Below the pieces are notes generated by a model. That model saw nothing but the letters and a program-made list of their open reading frames with translations. It was not told where the DNA came from and searched no databases. Positions 9,515 to 20,859 of a stretch of DNA of 64,000 nt are shown one piece after another (position 1 is the stretch's first letter; each line of letters starts with the position of its first letter). The translations under genes and the position numbers were made by a program. Origin of the DNA: Scylla paramamosain. Its lineage: Eukaryota > Arthropoda > Malacostraca > Decapoda > Portunidae. The DNA is taken from assembly GCF_035594125.1 (NCBI RefSeq), contig NW_026973668.1, positions 3,666,001 to 3,730,000 on the forward strand, written 5' to 3'.

Positions 9515-10846
9515 GTTCTCCCTTCAAGAGTTTATAGATTCTAACTGACACCACTGCTGCTGCTAGCTCTAGTCTGGGAATTGTCATGGTTTTTAGAGGT
9601 GTGACATGTGACTTTGCCATTACTAATGCACAATGAATTTGGCCAGTCTTGCTAATTAATCTAATATATGAGCACTGGCCATATCCCTCTTGACAGGCAT
9701 CTGAAAAGTGATGGAGTTCAACCTTTTCTACTTCCCCAAAGTCATCAGGTTTGTAGCATCTAGGTACCTTTAACTGATCTAGCTTATGCAGCTCATCCTT
9801 CCATTTTATCCATTTAGGTTTGACATAATCTGGCACCTCATCGTCCCATTCAACTGCATTCTTACATAACTCTTGTAAAATTCGCTTTCCAGTCAGTAGG
9901 AGAGGTGACACTAGACCTAATGGATCATTATAGAGCTCACTGTTGACAGAATGCCTCTCCTGGTGAGTGGCTTGTCTTTCAGCTTTATTCTAAATTGAAA
10001 TGTGTCAGATTCTATGTACCACTCAACTCCCAAAGTTCTTTCTATAGGCAGTGTGTCTTCTTTCTTACTAAAATCCAAACTTTTAATTCCATCTGCTCTC
10101 TCATGAGGAGAAATTGCAGCTAATACATCTTTGTTGTTTGACAAGAACTTAGGAAGGTTAAAACCTCCCTTGTAACATAATTCTTTGCTCTGCTGAATAA
10201 GAGTGACAGCTTCCTTCATTGTAGCTACTGACTTCAAACCATCATCAACATAAAAGTTGCTTCTTACAAACTTGGCTGCATCAGATCCACATCCGTAGGG
10301 ATGCTTCTTGCTATCACTTGCTATTTGCTCTTCTGCCATAATGGCTTCTGCACAATCAAGACCAATGAGGAGTCCTATGTCAACGTTTGGGTCATATTTC
10401 ATTAGTTTGTCAGAGATTGCCTTTAAGTGGGGCCAGTCACAAGCAGTCTCGGCCCTTGGTATCTGACTCCATCCAGCTGAAATGTTTTCTGTTGAATATG
10501 CTGAAGGGATTGATATTTCCACTTCTTCATTATAACCTCTTACTTTAAGTCCATGAATTTTGATAGAATCAGTGGTTTGTTTTCCACTTATTGTGTGGAT
10601 ATTAAGTGACACTGATGGTCCACTAACTCCCAATTTATCCAGAGTGCTTTCCTTGATGAATGAAGCATCAGACTGCTCATCCAGCAGGGCATACACTAAA
10701 ACTTTATTCTCTTCATTACTAACATGATGTAACCATACAGGAACTATCATGGTGTGCATGTCATGTGTCACTGATTCTGTAACTTTGACCTTATTTGCTA
10801 CTACTGTGGGTTTATCCTCTTTAGGCTGAGTTGCTTGTGCTGGCAC
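9447..10846 (-). pseudogene. BEL/Pao protease-RT polyprotein fragment (RT largely deleted)
   Basis: Residues 20-160 of the 10846 frame form the retropepsin-like DUF1758 domain, with LLDEQSDASFI at the active-site position where LLDxGSxxxF is usual. After ASDSKKHPYG the frame jumps to FVRSNFYVDDGLKSV, so the RT N-terminal half (by family comparison about 300 residues) is deleted while the YVDD box survives. RT connection motifs follow (TRRGILSTVSS). A frameshift near 9930 moves into the frame at 9911-9447 (LVSPLLLTGKRILQELC, ELHHFSDACQEGYG, TIPRLELAAAV), the Pao peptidase_A17/RNase H region. Another frameshift lies near 9500. Confidence 0.85.
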
Positions 10847-12998
10847 CCTTTGACTCAGTTTTTGTCATATCATCATTGTGAAGAGCTGTGGGATGGTATC
10901 TCTGACATACTTTACAAACTTTCCTTCTTCTACAATCCTTTCCTTTGTGACCCATTTTTAGACACCCTGTACATAACCATTTTTCTTTAGCAAATTTGTA
11001 CCTAGTATTACCATCAAGTTTGGAAAATTCCTTGCAATCATCTAAATCATGATCCTTTGTACAGTAGTGACAGAATTGTCCTTTCCTTTCCTGGTCCTTG
11101 GGATGCTGTTTGTTGGCTTGTACATTTACTTTACTTTGGAATGACCACATTGGTTTTTCCTCAATTGCTTTAGCCATGAAAGTTCTACTCCCTCTATTCT
11201 TTGTCATGATGTTTGATTCCCTTGGTTTCCAATTGGTTGCCCTTGTGTGAGTTTTGATCCAGTCATTTACTTCCCTACTTACTGAATTCCAGGAAACAAA
11301 GCGATTGCTTGCTCCTTTAGCTTCCTTCTGGATAAATTCACACAACATTTCAAAGGGTGGGTGGTGCTCTTCATCACTACTAGGAGTGTTGTTATTACTG
11401 TTAGTATCAAGATATATCATTACTTGCTTTCTCCAGTCATGAACAATATGTTCAGGGAGTTTTGTTAGCACCTTTCTCTGCTCTCTAGGGTCATTCAGAA
11501 ATGACAAATGAGAAGTGTGTTTCATTGCAGCTAAACAGCACTTCAAAAAATCTGAGAATGCTGTTAATGCTGGACCATTATGTGGAGAGATTGGTAGCCA
11601 ATTCATTAACTTTTTTGTGTAAGCATCAGCTATGATGCTTTTGTTTCCAAATCTATCACTAAGAATTTTCTTTGCTTGCACATAGTCGGCATCAGAGTTA
11701 AAGTGCATTAACATTTTAATGGCATCCTTTGCCTCACCAGTTGTATACCTGTCTAAGTAGGCAAGTCTCTCTCTACCAATAGAAGTTTTAGACTCTACAT
11801 AAGTTTCAAAGTTTTTCAACCAACTTGGAAATTCCATGGGTTCTCCATCAAAGGTGTTAGGTTCTATTGGAGGGAGGCTCCACTTGGGATCAGGTATGTT
11901 GATTGCAAAGGTTCCCCCTGAATGGGAAAAGGATTGATGATTCTGTCTCACATTATTAGGCATGTTGACATTATGAGTGTGTCTACAAGAGCTTGGTACA
12001 AGACTCTGAGCTGTAGGGTTGAGATTTATTACCTGAGGTTCACTAAATATTTCTCCATCTACTTCATTTGTCACTAATTCATTATCTCTATTGCAAGAAG
12101 GTTCCTGTGGGTCATGGAATGTAACATATTTGTGAGGCATGGCATTGTCACTTTGTTGATTTGCAATTGCTTGTGCTTTCATTTCATTTTGTGACTCTAT
12201 GTATTGTTGAAGATAACTTTACTTCTCTACACTTTCATCATTACCTGGAAGCATTTTTACTTCTTCTTCAACTAAGCTAAGAGCATTAAGTTCTGCACTA
12301 GCGACTGCTAAATCTCTCTCTTTCCTTTTCTTTGAGAACATTGCTTCTGCCTCTGCTTTTGTCTTAGCTAACATAATTTCTGCCTCTGCTAAACTATCAT
12401 GATATTCCATTTCCTTTCTAAGTCTGGCTACCTTTGCTGCTGCTTCTTGCTTTCTTTGTGCTGATAAACGTGATGAAGTAGATGAGACTCTAGAATGCCC
12501 AGACCGTTTGCTAGAACAAATTGATCCTTTGTCATTCTTTAACTCTTTTCTTTTACATTCTATACTTTTTAATATTTCATGGTGAACTCGTTGATTGTGT
12601 TCCAGCTCTTCATTTAGCTCCTCTGACTTTTCTGGTGCTAGTTCCACCAGTTTTGTGTATTCCACATAATACTGATGAAATGCCTTTATTACTTCACTTG
12701 ACATGGGCTCTAATTCAAAGGGGCTAATTACAATTTTTAGTCCTTTCTTAATTTTGCTGGTAACACTGCTCCATTTACGCTTACAGGACTCTGCTCTTCC
12801 TTTGGTTACACTGACTTGATATTCTCTTCCTTTGTCGGTCAGCACTCGCTCCCTGACACTAACTTCTTCATTACAAGTTTGATCCCAGTCCACTTGCTCA
12901 CCCTCACCTTCCCTAAGGCCATCTACGGCATTAATTTCCCCAGTATCAGACATATCTAACAACTTAATTATGTCAATACTGAGACACTGAAAGAGCAA
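10821..12998 (-). pseudogene. BEL/Pao gag with one in-frame stop
   Basis: Two frames lie in the same register: 12998-12219 and 12182-10821. They are separated only by a TAA at 12219-12221 and 12 sense codons. The first part is rich in coiled coil (KQEAAAKVARLRKEMEYHD, AEAEIMLAKTKAEAEAM). The second has the gag capsid-like domain (PNTFDGEPMEFPSWLKNFE, LPEHIVHDWRK). It ends with zinc-knuckle cysteines (CHYCTKDHDLDDC, CTGCLKMGHKGKDC, CKVCQRYHPTALH). It overlaps the protease frame by 26 bases in a different register. The stop may be simple decay or a readthrough point; the other lesions favour decay. Confidence 0.8.
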
Positions 12999-13401
12999 TT
13001 AAAATTACCACTCTAATACTAGCTAATTGTGGGTAATTTTCACTTAGGCTACTCAATTCAGTGCACATACATACTCAATTCAGTGCATATTATACTTTCT
13101 TGCCTGTGACCATGGGTTCTACAAAATGGTGGTGAGGCACGGTGGGTGGAAGGGAGTGGTTGTCGTCAAGGGTAGAGCTGACCCCAGGGCCTCAGAGGTC
13201 AACCTATAGGCTTACGTCAGCGTCCCCTCGTCCTGTGACTCACTCTTGCTATGGTTTCACATGGAGCCAATTTCTTGCTTGTAGGTTGAGTTCTTACTGT
13301 AGCCACACCGGCTGGGCATCAATTGACTCTCAGGTGATCTGTTTTACTGATCACACCCATCATCGTAGGGTCGAGGAAAGGCAGTTCTCCCTGACACGTT
13401 T

Positions 13402-13825
13402 ATTGATGAGGTAGGCATGACCGTAAGAACTGCGAACAAGTTCTCGGTCTCAATTTCTTACAAAATAACATTATACACTGATATTAAACACTTTCAACAT
13501 ATTACAATATTCATTAACAATACATGCAATTGACTTGGCACTATGACAATCAGTTTTCACTACAAAATTAAAGTATTTACCTCGGTCACCATCCTGCCCG
13601 TCTTTGTCTGAGCGCGACTTGGCTGTGAGTGATGCCCGCAGGCGACCAGCAGGTTAACCTCACACTACCAACAAGTGAGCATCGGCTTCGGTGCTTAATA
13701 TAGCATTGAATACTGATACTTACACATATTACATGTTTTCATGCAAATAGAAAACTATTGAATATTTCACTTATAAATGCCGAGGAATAATGACGTGAGG
13801 TACATATGCTTTACATACAGTAACA
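13402..13825 (-). repeat. BEL/Pao 5' LTR
   Basis: The right-hand LTR. It carries AATAAA on the element strand at its inner end (complement of about 13399-13404). The leader between it and gag (13000-13401) has no ORF. The primer-binding site could not be fixed with confidence, so the LTR might extend farther left than given. Confidence 0.7.
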
Positions 13826-14960
13826 CAAGTACTTAGGGATGTGGATGAGTCCTAGTGGGTGCGCAAAGGCAAAGAATGAAAAGATAAGTATGGTAAACCA
13901 GTGGGTAGGTCGATTGGGAAGCGCGGCAAGGATGAGAGCAAGTAAGTGTGATGTGTTGAGAGAAGTGTGGAAGAGTGTGGCTGTACCATGTATAATGTAT
14001 GGTATGGATGTGATTGCATGGAATGAAAGTGAAATTGATAAGTTAGAATTGGGCCAGAATAGAGTAGCAAGGATGGCACAGAGTGCACCGAGGTGCACAG
14101 CAGTTGAAGCCTTGAGAGGTGACATGGGATGGAGCACCTTCAGAGAAAGACTGACAAAAGCCACACTTAGGTACAAGATTAGGCTTGAGAGAATGGATGA
14201 TGCAAGAATAGCAAGGAAGGTGTACCTGTGGAATGAAAGTGGAAGCAAATGGAGGAAGAGATGCATGAGAATGACAGACAGGAATGGATTGCAAGTTGTG
14301 TGGGCGATAAGAATGGGTGGGAGGAATCAAAATGAGCGTGAATGGGTGGTAACAAGAGGAGGCAGAGTGGGAGCCGAATGGGATGTGAGAAAATGGGAGA
14401 ATGAGATAGACAAAGAAGTGAAATGTGTGGGATTGAATGAATGGAAGAATGAAATGGAAAGAAAGAAGACCCTGGAATGGTACAAGGAGAAAGAGGCCCC
14501 GAGGTATGAAAAGTGGTATGATGGAAGCCTGGGCGGTGATCTTCTCTTCTGAGCGAGGGCACAGTGTATGGATGTGAATGCAAGGAGTTACAGGTGGTCT
14601 GAGTCCTGCAGCAAAGTGTGCCAGATGTGTGACATGGGAGAGGATGAGACGGTGAAACATGTGGTGCTGGAGTGTGTGAAGTATGCCAGAGACAGGAATG
14701 AGATGATGCAAGTGATACTGACTGAGTTAGGGCATGATAGGATTGAAAGAGTGGAGAAGACAGGAAAGGAATGGATGGTGTTGTTGCTGGGACTGTGTAG
14801 AGAGGCGAATGAAAGGATGATTGAGGCGGTGAAAGAGTTTCTGGAGAGAATGTGGCGTGCCAGGTGTATTAACAGTTAGGATAGAGGATGCTGTTCGTTT
14901 CTCTTTTTTTTTTTTTTTTTTCCTTCTACAGGAGTTGCCGATCCAAAGGCCTGGGTCAGG
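13826..14960 (+). mobile_element. LINE-E C-terminal half and 3' UTR
   Basis: A frame from 13832 (KYLGMWMSPSG) to 14549, then one from 14553 to 14877 in the same register after a single TGA, encodes the post-RT region of a LINE. Words include MYGMDVIAWNESEIDKLELG and RGDMGWSTFRERLTKATLR. It then has a CCHC-like motif (CQMCDMGEDETVKHVVLEC). The 3' UTR has a T-run and the agttgccgatccaaaggc motif, shared with 34900-34930 and 37700-37730. The RT core is missing to the left, where the BEL LTR begins. Two - strand copies lie at 34925-35165 and 37600-38668. Confidence 0.75.
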
Positions 14961-15082
14961 AGTGATCCTGTGCCACCTGTACCATCAAGATCTGTACCTG
15001 TACCATCCTTCCGTCCCACACTGCGTGCCACACACCCCTTCACATTTCCTCTATTTCCCTTCGATCTCCACCAGTTAAGAGC

Positions 15083-15221
15083 ATGGATGAGGGCCAGGAC
15101 GAGAGAATGGAGGAGGAGGAAGCCATGCAAGGAGGGAGCAAAGAGGAGGAAGAGGCAGGAGGAGGAGGAGAGCTAGAATGCGACTTTTCCGCCTATAAAC
15201 TTTTTCATGAGGGAAGCACTG
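15083..15221 (+). CDS. GRWD1: GRWD1 first coding exon (N-terminus)
   Basis: GRWD1 is a WD-repeat histone-binding and ribosome-biogenesis protein. This exon starts at ATG 15083 and gives an acidic leader (MDEGQDERMEEEEAMQGG), then ELECDFSAYKLFHEGST. That aligns with the human EELVMDEEAYVLYHRAQTG region, recalled from family knowledge. A GTAATA donor at 15222 leaves phase 1 after the first base of a glycine codon, as expected at this point. The next conserved segment (CLSFD region and acidic loop) is not found before 15950, so at least one exon is missing here or lost. Confidence 0.6.
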
Positions 15222-15359
15222 GTAATATTTTTGGCTGTATCTTCCTTTAGGGTTACTTTAGGGACGTGAGGTTTGGCGTGGTGGTTTTTAAGGGTGTTTT
15301 CTATAAGTTCTCCTCTACGGTAGATTTTTGTATCATGCGTCGTTTTGGAGTTAGAAAAA

Positions 15360-15700
15360 TTAATGCTATTTTATTTATTTATTTATTTATTTATTTATTA
15401 TTTTTTCTTAGCAGTTTTTTTTAATGTTTTTCTTAGTTTTTCGTATTTTTCTTGCATATCTAATTATTACCTTGTTTGTTTGTTTTCTTTCATATTTTTT
15501 TTGTTTGTGTTTTTAGGTTTGTGTTAGGTTAGGTTAGTTAATGTTAAGTCAGGTTAAGTTTGTTTGCATGGTCTAAACTTTGATTAATTTAGGTTAGGTT
15601 AGGTTAGGTTGAGTTAGTTTGTGTTATGTAAAGTTTGGTTAGGTTGTGTTTGGTTAGGTTAGGTTAAGTTAGCCTGTGTCAAGTTAGGTTAGGAATACAT
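15360..15700. repeat. T-rich tract and degenerate TTAGG repeats
   Basis: A (TTTA)n tract at 15367-15405 is followed by interspersed ttaggttaggttagg blocks (15527-15695). These are imperfect arrays of the arthropod telomere word inside an intron-like stretch. No ORF is seen. Confidence 0.6.
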
Positions 15701-15795
15701 AGATGAACCATTGAGAGAGAGAGACCCAGCTTATAATGTGCACCGATTGGCTCTGACTGGGGGCATTCCTTGTTGACCCAGCATTAAATGTGTAC

Positions 15796-15921
<126 letters not shown>

Positions 15922-15949
15922 TCACCTAACCTGACCTCATTCCACCCAG

Positions 15950-16070
15950 GCCACCACCATCAACAACGTGCAGGTCGCAGCCTTCTGGTCCGAGTTGGGT
16001 CAGGGCAACATCTGGGAGCTGACCTCGCTGCTGGAGGATGTGGAGGCAGATCAGGCTGGGTCAGGTCATG
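15950..16070 (+). CDS. GRWD1: GRWD1 internal exon (pre-WD region)
   Basis: The acceptor tccacccag precedes codons reading ATTINNVQVAAFWSELGQ and NIWELTSLLEDVEA. This matches the GRWD1 segment just before the first WD repeat (VAxxWSExGQVxxxxL..LLQxVEE). The frame stays open past this to FIF-stop, so the donor is uncertain: GTAGAG at 16071 is a candidate, GTCAGG near 16060 another. The first WD repeats should follow but are not seen between here and 16740. Confidence 0.6.
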
Positions 16071-16169
16071 GTAGAGATGACCTGCCTCTCTTCATATTCT
16101 GAGGTCACTAGTCAGAAGTCGATTGGTCACCTGTCATGTCTGGTGAGTGTTGACCTGGCTTGACCTGGT

Positions 16170-16736
16170 CCTAGTTGAAGTGATGTGGGTTTTTAAGGGT
16201 GTTTTTGTGGTTCTGGTGACAGATTAACAACATTTCTACATTCTAAAGTCTGTAGTTGAAGTGACACAGGTTTTTAAGGATGTTTTTTTGGGTCTGGTGA
16301 CAGATTAACAACATTTCTACATTCTAAAGTCTGTAGTTGAAGTGACACATATTTTTAAGGGTGTTTTTAGGGTTCTGGTGACAGATTAACAACATTTCTA
16401 CATTCTAAAGTCTGTAGTTGAAGTGATACAGGTTTTTAAGGGTGTTTTTAGGGTTCTGGTGACAGATTAACAACATTTCTATATTCTAAAGTCTGTAGTT
16501 GAAGTGACACAGGTTTTTAAGGATGTTTTTGTGGGTCTGGTGACAGATTAACAACATTTCTACATTCTGAAGTCTGTAGTTGAAGTGACACAGATTTTTA
16601 AGGGTGTTTTTAGGGTTCTGGTGACAGATTAACAACATTTCTACATTCCAGAGACAGTAGTTGAAGTGACTCGGGTTTTTAAGGGTATTCTTATGGTTCT
16701 GATGACAGATTAACAACATTTCTATATTCCAAAGGC
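16170..16736. repeat. 81-bp minisatellite, 7 units
   Basis: The unit tgtagttgaagtgacacagg..tttttaagggtgttttt..gacagattaacaacatttct recurs exactly every 81 bp (starts at 16251, 16332, 16413, 16494, 16575, 16656). An eighth, partial unit runs into the next GRWD1 exon (tctaattgaagtgatgtggg at 16737). The unit sits where the central WD-repeat exons of GRWD1 should be. Confidence 0.9.
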
Positions 16737-16744
16737 TCTAATTG

Positions 16745-16899
16745 AAGTGATGTGGGCTGCTGTGAAAGAGCTGAAGCACCACTCAGCGCCGGAGGAGTGG
16801 CACCCCAGCGAGGGTTCCGTGCTGGCCAGCGGGGTGGAGGACGACGCCATCTTGCAGTGGGACCTGGCTGTGGAGAGGGAGGCAGCCGAGGAGGGGGAG
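16745..16899 (+). CDS. GRWD1: GRWD1 WD-repeat exon
   Basis: It reads AVKELKHHSAPEEWHPSEG, then VLASGVEDDAILQWDLAVERE. This is the penultimate WD repeat of GRWD1 (family pattern FKxHxAPVTSVEWHP..ASGADDQIxQWDLAVE). Four residues between AP and EWHP are absent compared with the family. The donor GTGGGT at 16900 ends the exon in phase 0 after EEGE, which joins cleanly to the last exon. No good acceptor or pyrimidine tract precedes it, because the 81-bp minisatellite abuts it; the start is therefore approximate. Confidence 0.6.
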
Positions 16900-17129
16900 G
16901 TGGGTGGTGGTGGTGGTGGTGGTGGTGGGATGGAGGAGGAGGAGGAGGAGGAATACAAAGGAAAGCCAAACAGCAACAGACCTTTTGGTCCTTGCAAGGC
17001 TGTTTGGTAACTACTTCTAACTAGCTACAGGGAAGAGAGACAGGACAGCATAGCAGAAGGCTCCTCCCCACCCACCACTCTCTCCAGCTTGCACTGGCAT
17101 GGAAATAGTTGGGAAAAGTACCATGCAGT

Positions 17130-19210
17130 ATGGAAAAACTGACATGGAATTTTCATAGGAAAGGATGAAAGGAAGTTCTACTATTCACCCTACGGTGAAC
17201 TCTATACGCCTATCTGAAAGTTAATACAATTTATATTAAAACTGGTGTGTGTAAAATAAGAGTTTATTAGTGAATTTAGTAATTATTCGGACAAGAAGAG
17301 AGCTTGTTGGGGATTTGCTTTTAAATATTTGTCTATTTTATTTTTTAATGATTCAATAGTATTGGTGTTCACCATTTATGCAGGAAGTTTATTCCATATA
17401 TTTACTATACGATTAAAGAAAAAAATGTTTGGCCTTGTGGGATTTAAAACGTTTGGGTATAATCTTGAATCCATTATTTCTTGTTAGGTTAGAATGATCA
17501 ATGGTAAAACATTTATGTGCATCAATGTTACTATATCCTTTGAAAATTTTGAACACTTCAATTAGGTCTCCTCTTATCCTGCACTTTGTTCAACTAAATA
17601 GGTTTAGTTCTTCCAGTCGTTCCTCATACGGCTTATTGCGCAATCTTGGAATCATCTTTGTGACTCTGTGCTGTATCTTTTCTAGTTTTTCAATGTCTTT
17701 TTTGTAGTATGGTGACCAGAACTGTACACAGTATTCTAGATGAGGGCGCACCAGTGAGTTATATAAGGCAAGTATAACCTTTTCTGATTTAAATTCAAAG
17801 GTTCTTCCAATGAACTCTACTAATTTATTTGCCGTCTTTACTGTTTCTGTGCAATGTTGACTCGGCTTTAGGTCGTTTGACACAACGACACCAAGATCTT
17901 TTTCTTTATCGGCGCTTGACAATGGCATGTTATTCATTACATATTTCGCCTCAACATTGATGCTTCCGATATGTAAAATTTTACTTTTCTATATTGAATC
18001 TCATCTGCCATTTTTCTGCCCAGCTTGTTAGTTTATCGAGGTCACACTGCAGTTCCTGCCATTGTGACAGATGTTACTCTACTTGTTATTTTGTTGTCAT
18101 CTGCAAATTTACTTATTTTGCTATTTATCCCTTCATCAATATCATTAATGTGCATTATAAAGAGTACTGGTCCTAATACAGAACCTTGAGGAACGCCGCT
18201 ATTTACCTTATGCCACTCTGACTCTTTTCCATTTATTACAACATGCTGTTTTCTGTGAGAGAGCCAGTCTCTCAGCCATTCCAGGGTGTTTCCGGCAATG
18301 CCGTGAGCTTTTACTTTACTGACGAGTCTCTTATGGGGAACAGTGTCGAAAGCGTTCTGGAAATCAAGGTAGATAATATCAACAGCTTTTGTGTCGTCAT
18401 ATGAGTTAAATACTTCATAAAAGAAGTCTAGTAAGTTTGTTAAGCAGGAACACTTGGTTTTGAAACCGTGTTGCGAATCCTTTATGATTTTATTTTCTTC
18501 TAAATATTTAACAATTTTATCTCTGATTATTGTTTCCATCAGCTTGCACACTACTGAAGTGAGACTGATCGGCCTGTAATTGGCTGGGAGAGATTTATTT
18601 CCTTTTTTAAAGGGGAACTTTACCCGCTAGTAAAGTTTTATTGAATAAAATTGTAAGCGGCTTCACGAGCTCATTTCTTGCTTCTTTAAGAAGCCTGGGT
18701 GATATCTTGTCTGGCTCGGGTGTTTTGTTTACGTTCATGCTCTTTGTGACTGAGAGGATTTCACTTTCTGTGATGGTGAAGTCTGGCAGCGTGGTGCCTC
18801 GTGACTGAGGCGTGGGGATCAGCAGACTGCCCTGAGCATCCTCAGTCATGAAGACTGTTGAAAAGTACTTGTTCAGGGCGTTCGCCATGTCTGTTTCGCT
18901 TTCTATTTGTTTACCATTTTCTGTTTTTAGTGGACCAATCGTTGATGTTAACACCCTTTTTGCTTTTACATAACTGTAAAATTCTTTTGGGTTCGTTTTA
19001 CATGAGTTCGCGATCTGAGCTTCAACAAATTTATTGTTGCATTTGATCAGCTTTTTAGTTTTTTTACGCAATCTGTCGTGCTCTAGTTTATCATTATTAT
19101 TTTGTGTTAGTATGTATTTGTGGTACGCATTTTTCTTAGCAGCATCCGATTTCATTATTCCACCATTTCGGTTTGGTGTTTTTTACCTTCCGTCTGTTTC
19201 GTTGTGGTAC
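17130..19210 (-). mobile_element. CR1-like LINE, 5'-truncated
   Basis: Three successive - strand frames (19155-18607, 18551-18042, 17937-17590) plus a decayed end to about 17280 give an RT-bearing LINE. The linker has KTNPKEFYSYVKAK; the RT has [46 protein letters not shown] and KFADDNK. The C-terminus has PHLEYCVQFWSPYYKKDIE and KIQHRVTKMIPRL. These are CR1-clade features. The endonuclease is absent. Frames change near 18600 and 18040, so the copy is dead. Confidence 0.85.
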
Positions 19211-19279
19211 ACACAAAATCGCAGGAAAAGGAGGAGGAGGAGGAGGTTGTAGTAGTGGTAGTAGTAGTCATAGTAGCAG

Positions 19280-19650
19280 TAGTAGTAGTTAGGTTAAGCT
19301 AGGTTAGGTTAGATTAAGTTCAGTATGTTTAGGTTAAGTTAAGCTAGGTTTGGTTGGGTTAAATTAGAATGAAGTTCAATATAGTCAGGTTTGTTTAGGT
19401 TAAGTTAAGCTAGGTTTGATTTGGTTAAGTTAGGATGAAGTTCAATATAGGTTTGTTTAGGTTAAGTTAGGTTCGGTTTAGTTAAGTTAGGATGAAGTTC
19501 AATATAGTTAGGTTTGTTTAGGTTAAGTTAAGCTAGGTTTGGTTTGGTTAAGTTAGGATGAAGTTCAATATAGTTAGGTTTGATTAGGTTAAGTTAAGCT
19601 AGGTTTGATTTGGTTAAGTTAGGATGAAGTTCAATATAGTTAGGTTTTAG
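19280..19650. repeat. Degenerate TTAGG-like tandem repeat, period about 60 bp
   Basis: About five to six units marked by aggatgaagttcaatatagt, each followed by ttaggtttgtttaggttaag. Inside the units the AGGTT/TTAGG word recurs. The nested structure suggests a telomere-like word captured in a larger tandem unit. Confidence 0.7.
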
Positions 19651-19937
19651 TTGGTGTGTGTGTGTACTTTTCTTCTTGTTGTTTTCTTGTTTTTGTTTGT
19701 TTTCCTGCATGTCAGCGACCCAGGAGGCTACAAAACAATGTGCAGGTGTGTGTGGGTGTTGGAGGGGAAGAGGTGGTGCCGTGGTGGTGGCTGACCGTCA
19801 ATTGAGGTCAGACGGGAGAAGAGGAGTGAAGGAGGGAAGGAAAGAAAGGACTGGATAGACATTATGAGGTGACAGAGGCAAGGAAGGAAGGAAGCAAGGA
19901 AAGGAGGAGTGCAGAAACAGTACAAGAGGATTATTAA

Positions 19938-20531
19938 CCCTTATATTCCGGTGATTAAACTATTTTCCCATAAGCCGTGACGGGTAAAAATCATAAACCT
20001 AGAAATTGTCAGAAGACTGTTTGAATACTAATATTTTTTTTCTTTGTGTTATTCTGAATACAATGATGTACTTTGTAGCTCCATGTGATCTCTGAAAAGG
20101 TTAGTTATGGCTTATCAAGGATCTCGCTGTGTGATCCGTCAACCAGAAACAGCCCGGAGAACACACACACACACACACACACATAATAATAGGGAAGGAT
20201 TTGAGACCCTTCCCTATTATCAGGCTGTCCGTGTCCTTCTCTCTTATCAGGTCCCTTGGCTCTTATCAGGGTGCTTTCCACACGGCGGGTCACTGGGGTT
20301 GCCAAGTGTCGCCCTCAGAATGGGAGAATAGCTCAGTTACCGCTAAATATAGAGCTAGTGGCAACACTACGGGTGGAAACAGATGCCAGACACTTCCATG
20401 CACCATCTGACTCGAGAAACCGCGCTTGGAGCTCTAAATTGAGGCGTGAAAATTCTTGATTATGGGAACGATCGCCGTCACTACGGACGCACTGATGCAA
20501 TCGTTCATATATGATCACCGGAATGAAAGGG
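19938..20531. mobile_element. piggyBac-type MITE, TSD TTAA
   Basis: The insert is bounded by TTAA (19934-19937 and 20532-20535). Terminal inverted repeats are CCCTTATATTCCGGTGAT on the left and the complement of ATCACCGGAATGAAAGGG on the right. TTAA plus a CCCT-type end is the piggyBac signature. There is no transposase. Internally it holds an (AC)n run and a hairpin, aatagggaagg / ccttccctatt (20186-20217). Confidence 0.7.
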
Positions 20532-20639
20532 TTAATTAAAACCAAGTGTGCATGGCAGGTTTTAGATAAAGCCTAGGTTAAGTTAGAAGGAGGAGGAGGA
20601 AAAACAGGAGAAATAGAGATATGAAGAAGAGAAAGATGA

Positions 20640-20700
20640 GAAAGAATAACCTTACCAAACTTAACCTAACCTAACTTAACCCAAACCTAACCTAATCTAA
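20640..20700. repeat. AACCT repeats upstream of the last GRWD1 exon
   Basis: Repeated cctaacctaac words (complement of TTAGG) lie in the 3' part of the intron, just before the CCCCCCAG acceptor. Confidence 0.6.
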
Positions 20701-20718
20701 CACCCTCCTCCCCCCCAG

Positions 20719-20856
20719 GATGTGCCAGAGCAGCTGCTGTTTGTGCACCGCAGCCAGCAGGAGGTGAAGGAGTTACACTGGCACCCTCAGATCCCCGGCC
20801 TGCTGGTGTCCACGGCTCACAGCGGCTTCAATATCTTTAAGACCATCAGCTGCTGA
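20719..20856 (+). CDS. GRWD1: GRWD1 last exon (C-terminus, stop)
   Basis: The acceptor ctcccccccag precedes [26 protein letters not shown] and [18 protein letters not shown], then TGA at 20854. This closely matches the GRWD1 C-terminus known from animals ([37 protein letters not shown]). Phase 0 joins it to 16745-16899. The intron between contains a CR1-like LINE and a piggyBac MITE. This is the best-supported host exon in the window. Confidence 0.85.
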   Translation, partial: DVPEQLLFVHRSQQEVKELHWHPQIPGLLVSTAHSGFNIFKTISC

Positions 20857-20859
20857 GGT

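Larger units (their letters stand above)
7988..13825 (-). mobile_element. BEL/Pao LTR retrotransposon, internally deleted
   Basis: Direct repeats (7988-8443 and 13402-13825) flank gag- and pol-type frames read on -. The domain order gag, protease, RT, RNase H, integrase start is that of BEL/Pao. Most of RT and the integrase catalytic core are missing, and several frameshifts are present, so the copy is non-autonomous. A purine-rich tract abuts the 3' LTR (complement of 8444-8456). No matching target-site duplication is visible. The right flank continues directly into LINE-E coding DNA, so it may have inserted into that LINE. Confidence 0.85.

Noticed and set aside
13811..14711. Several - strand frames rich in His, Ser and Pro
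   Set aside because: They are antisense shadows of the LINE-E coding region, which shows clear LINE motifs on +.
15530..15700. Telomere end
   Set aside because: The TTAGG words are imperfect, mixed with other words and flanked by gene exons, so they are interstitial.
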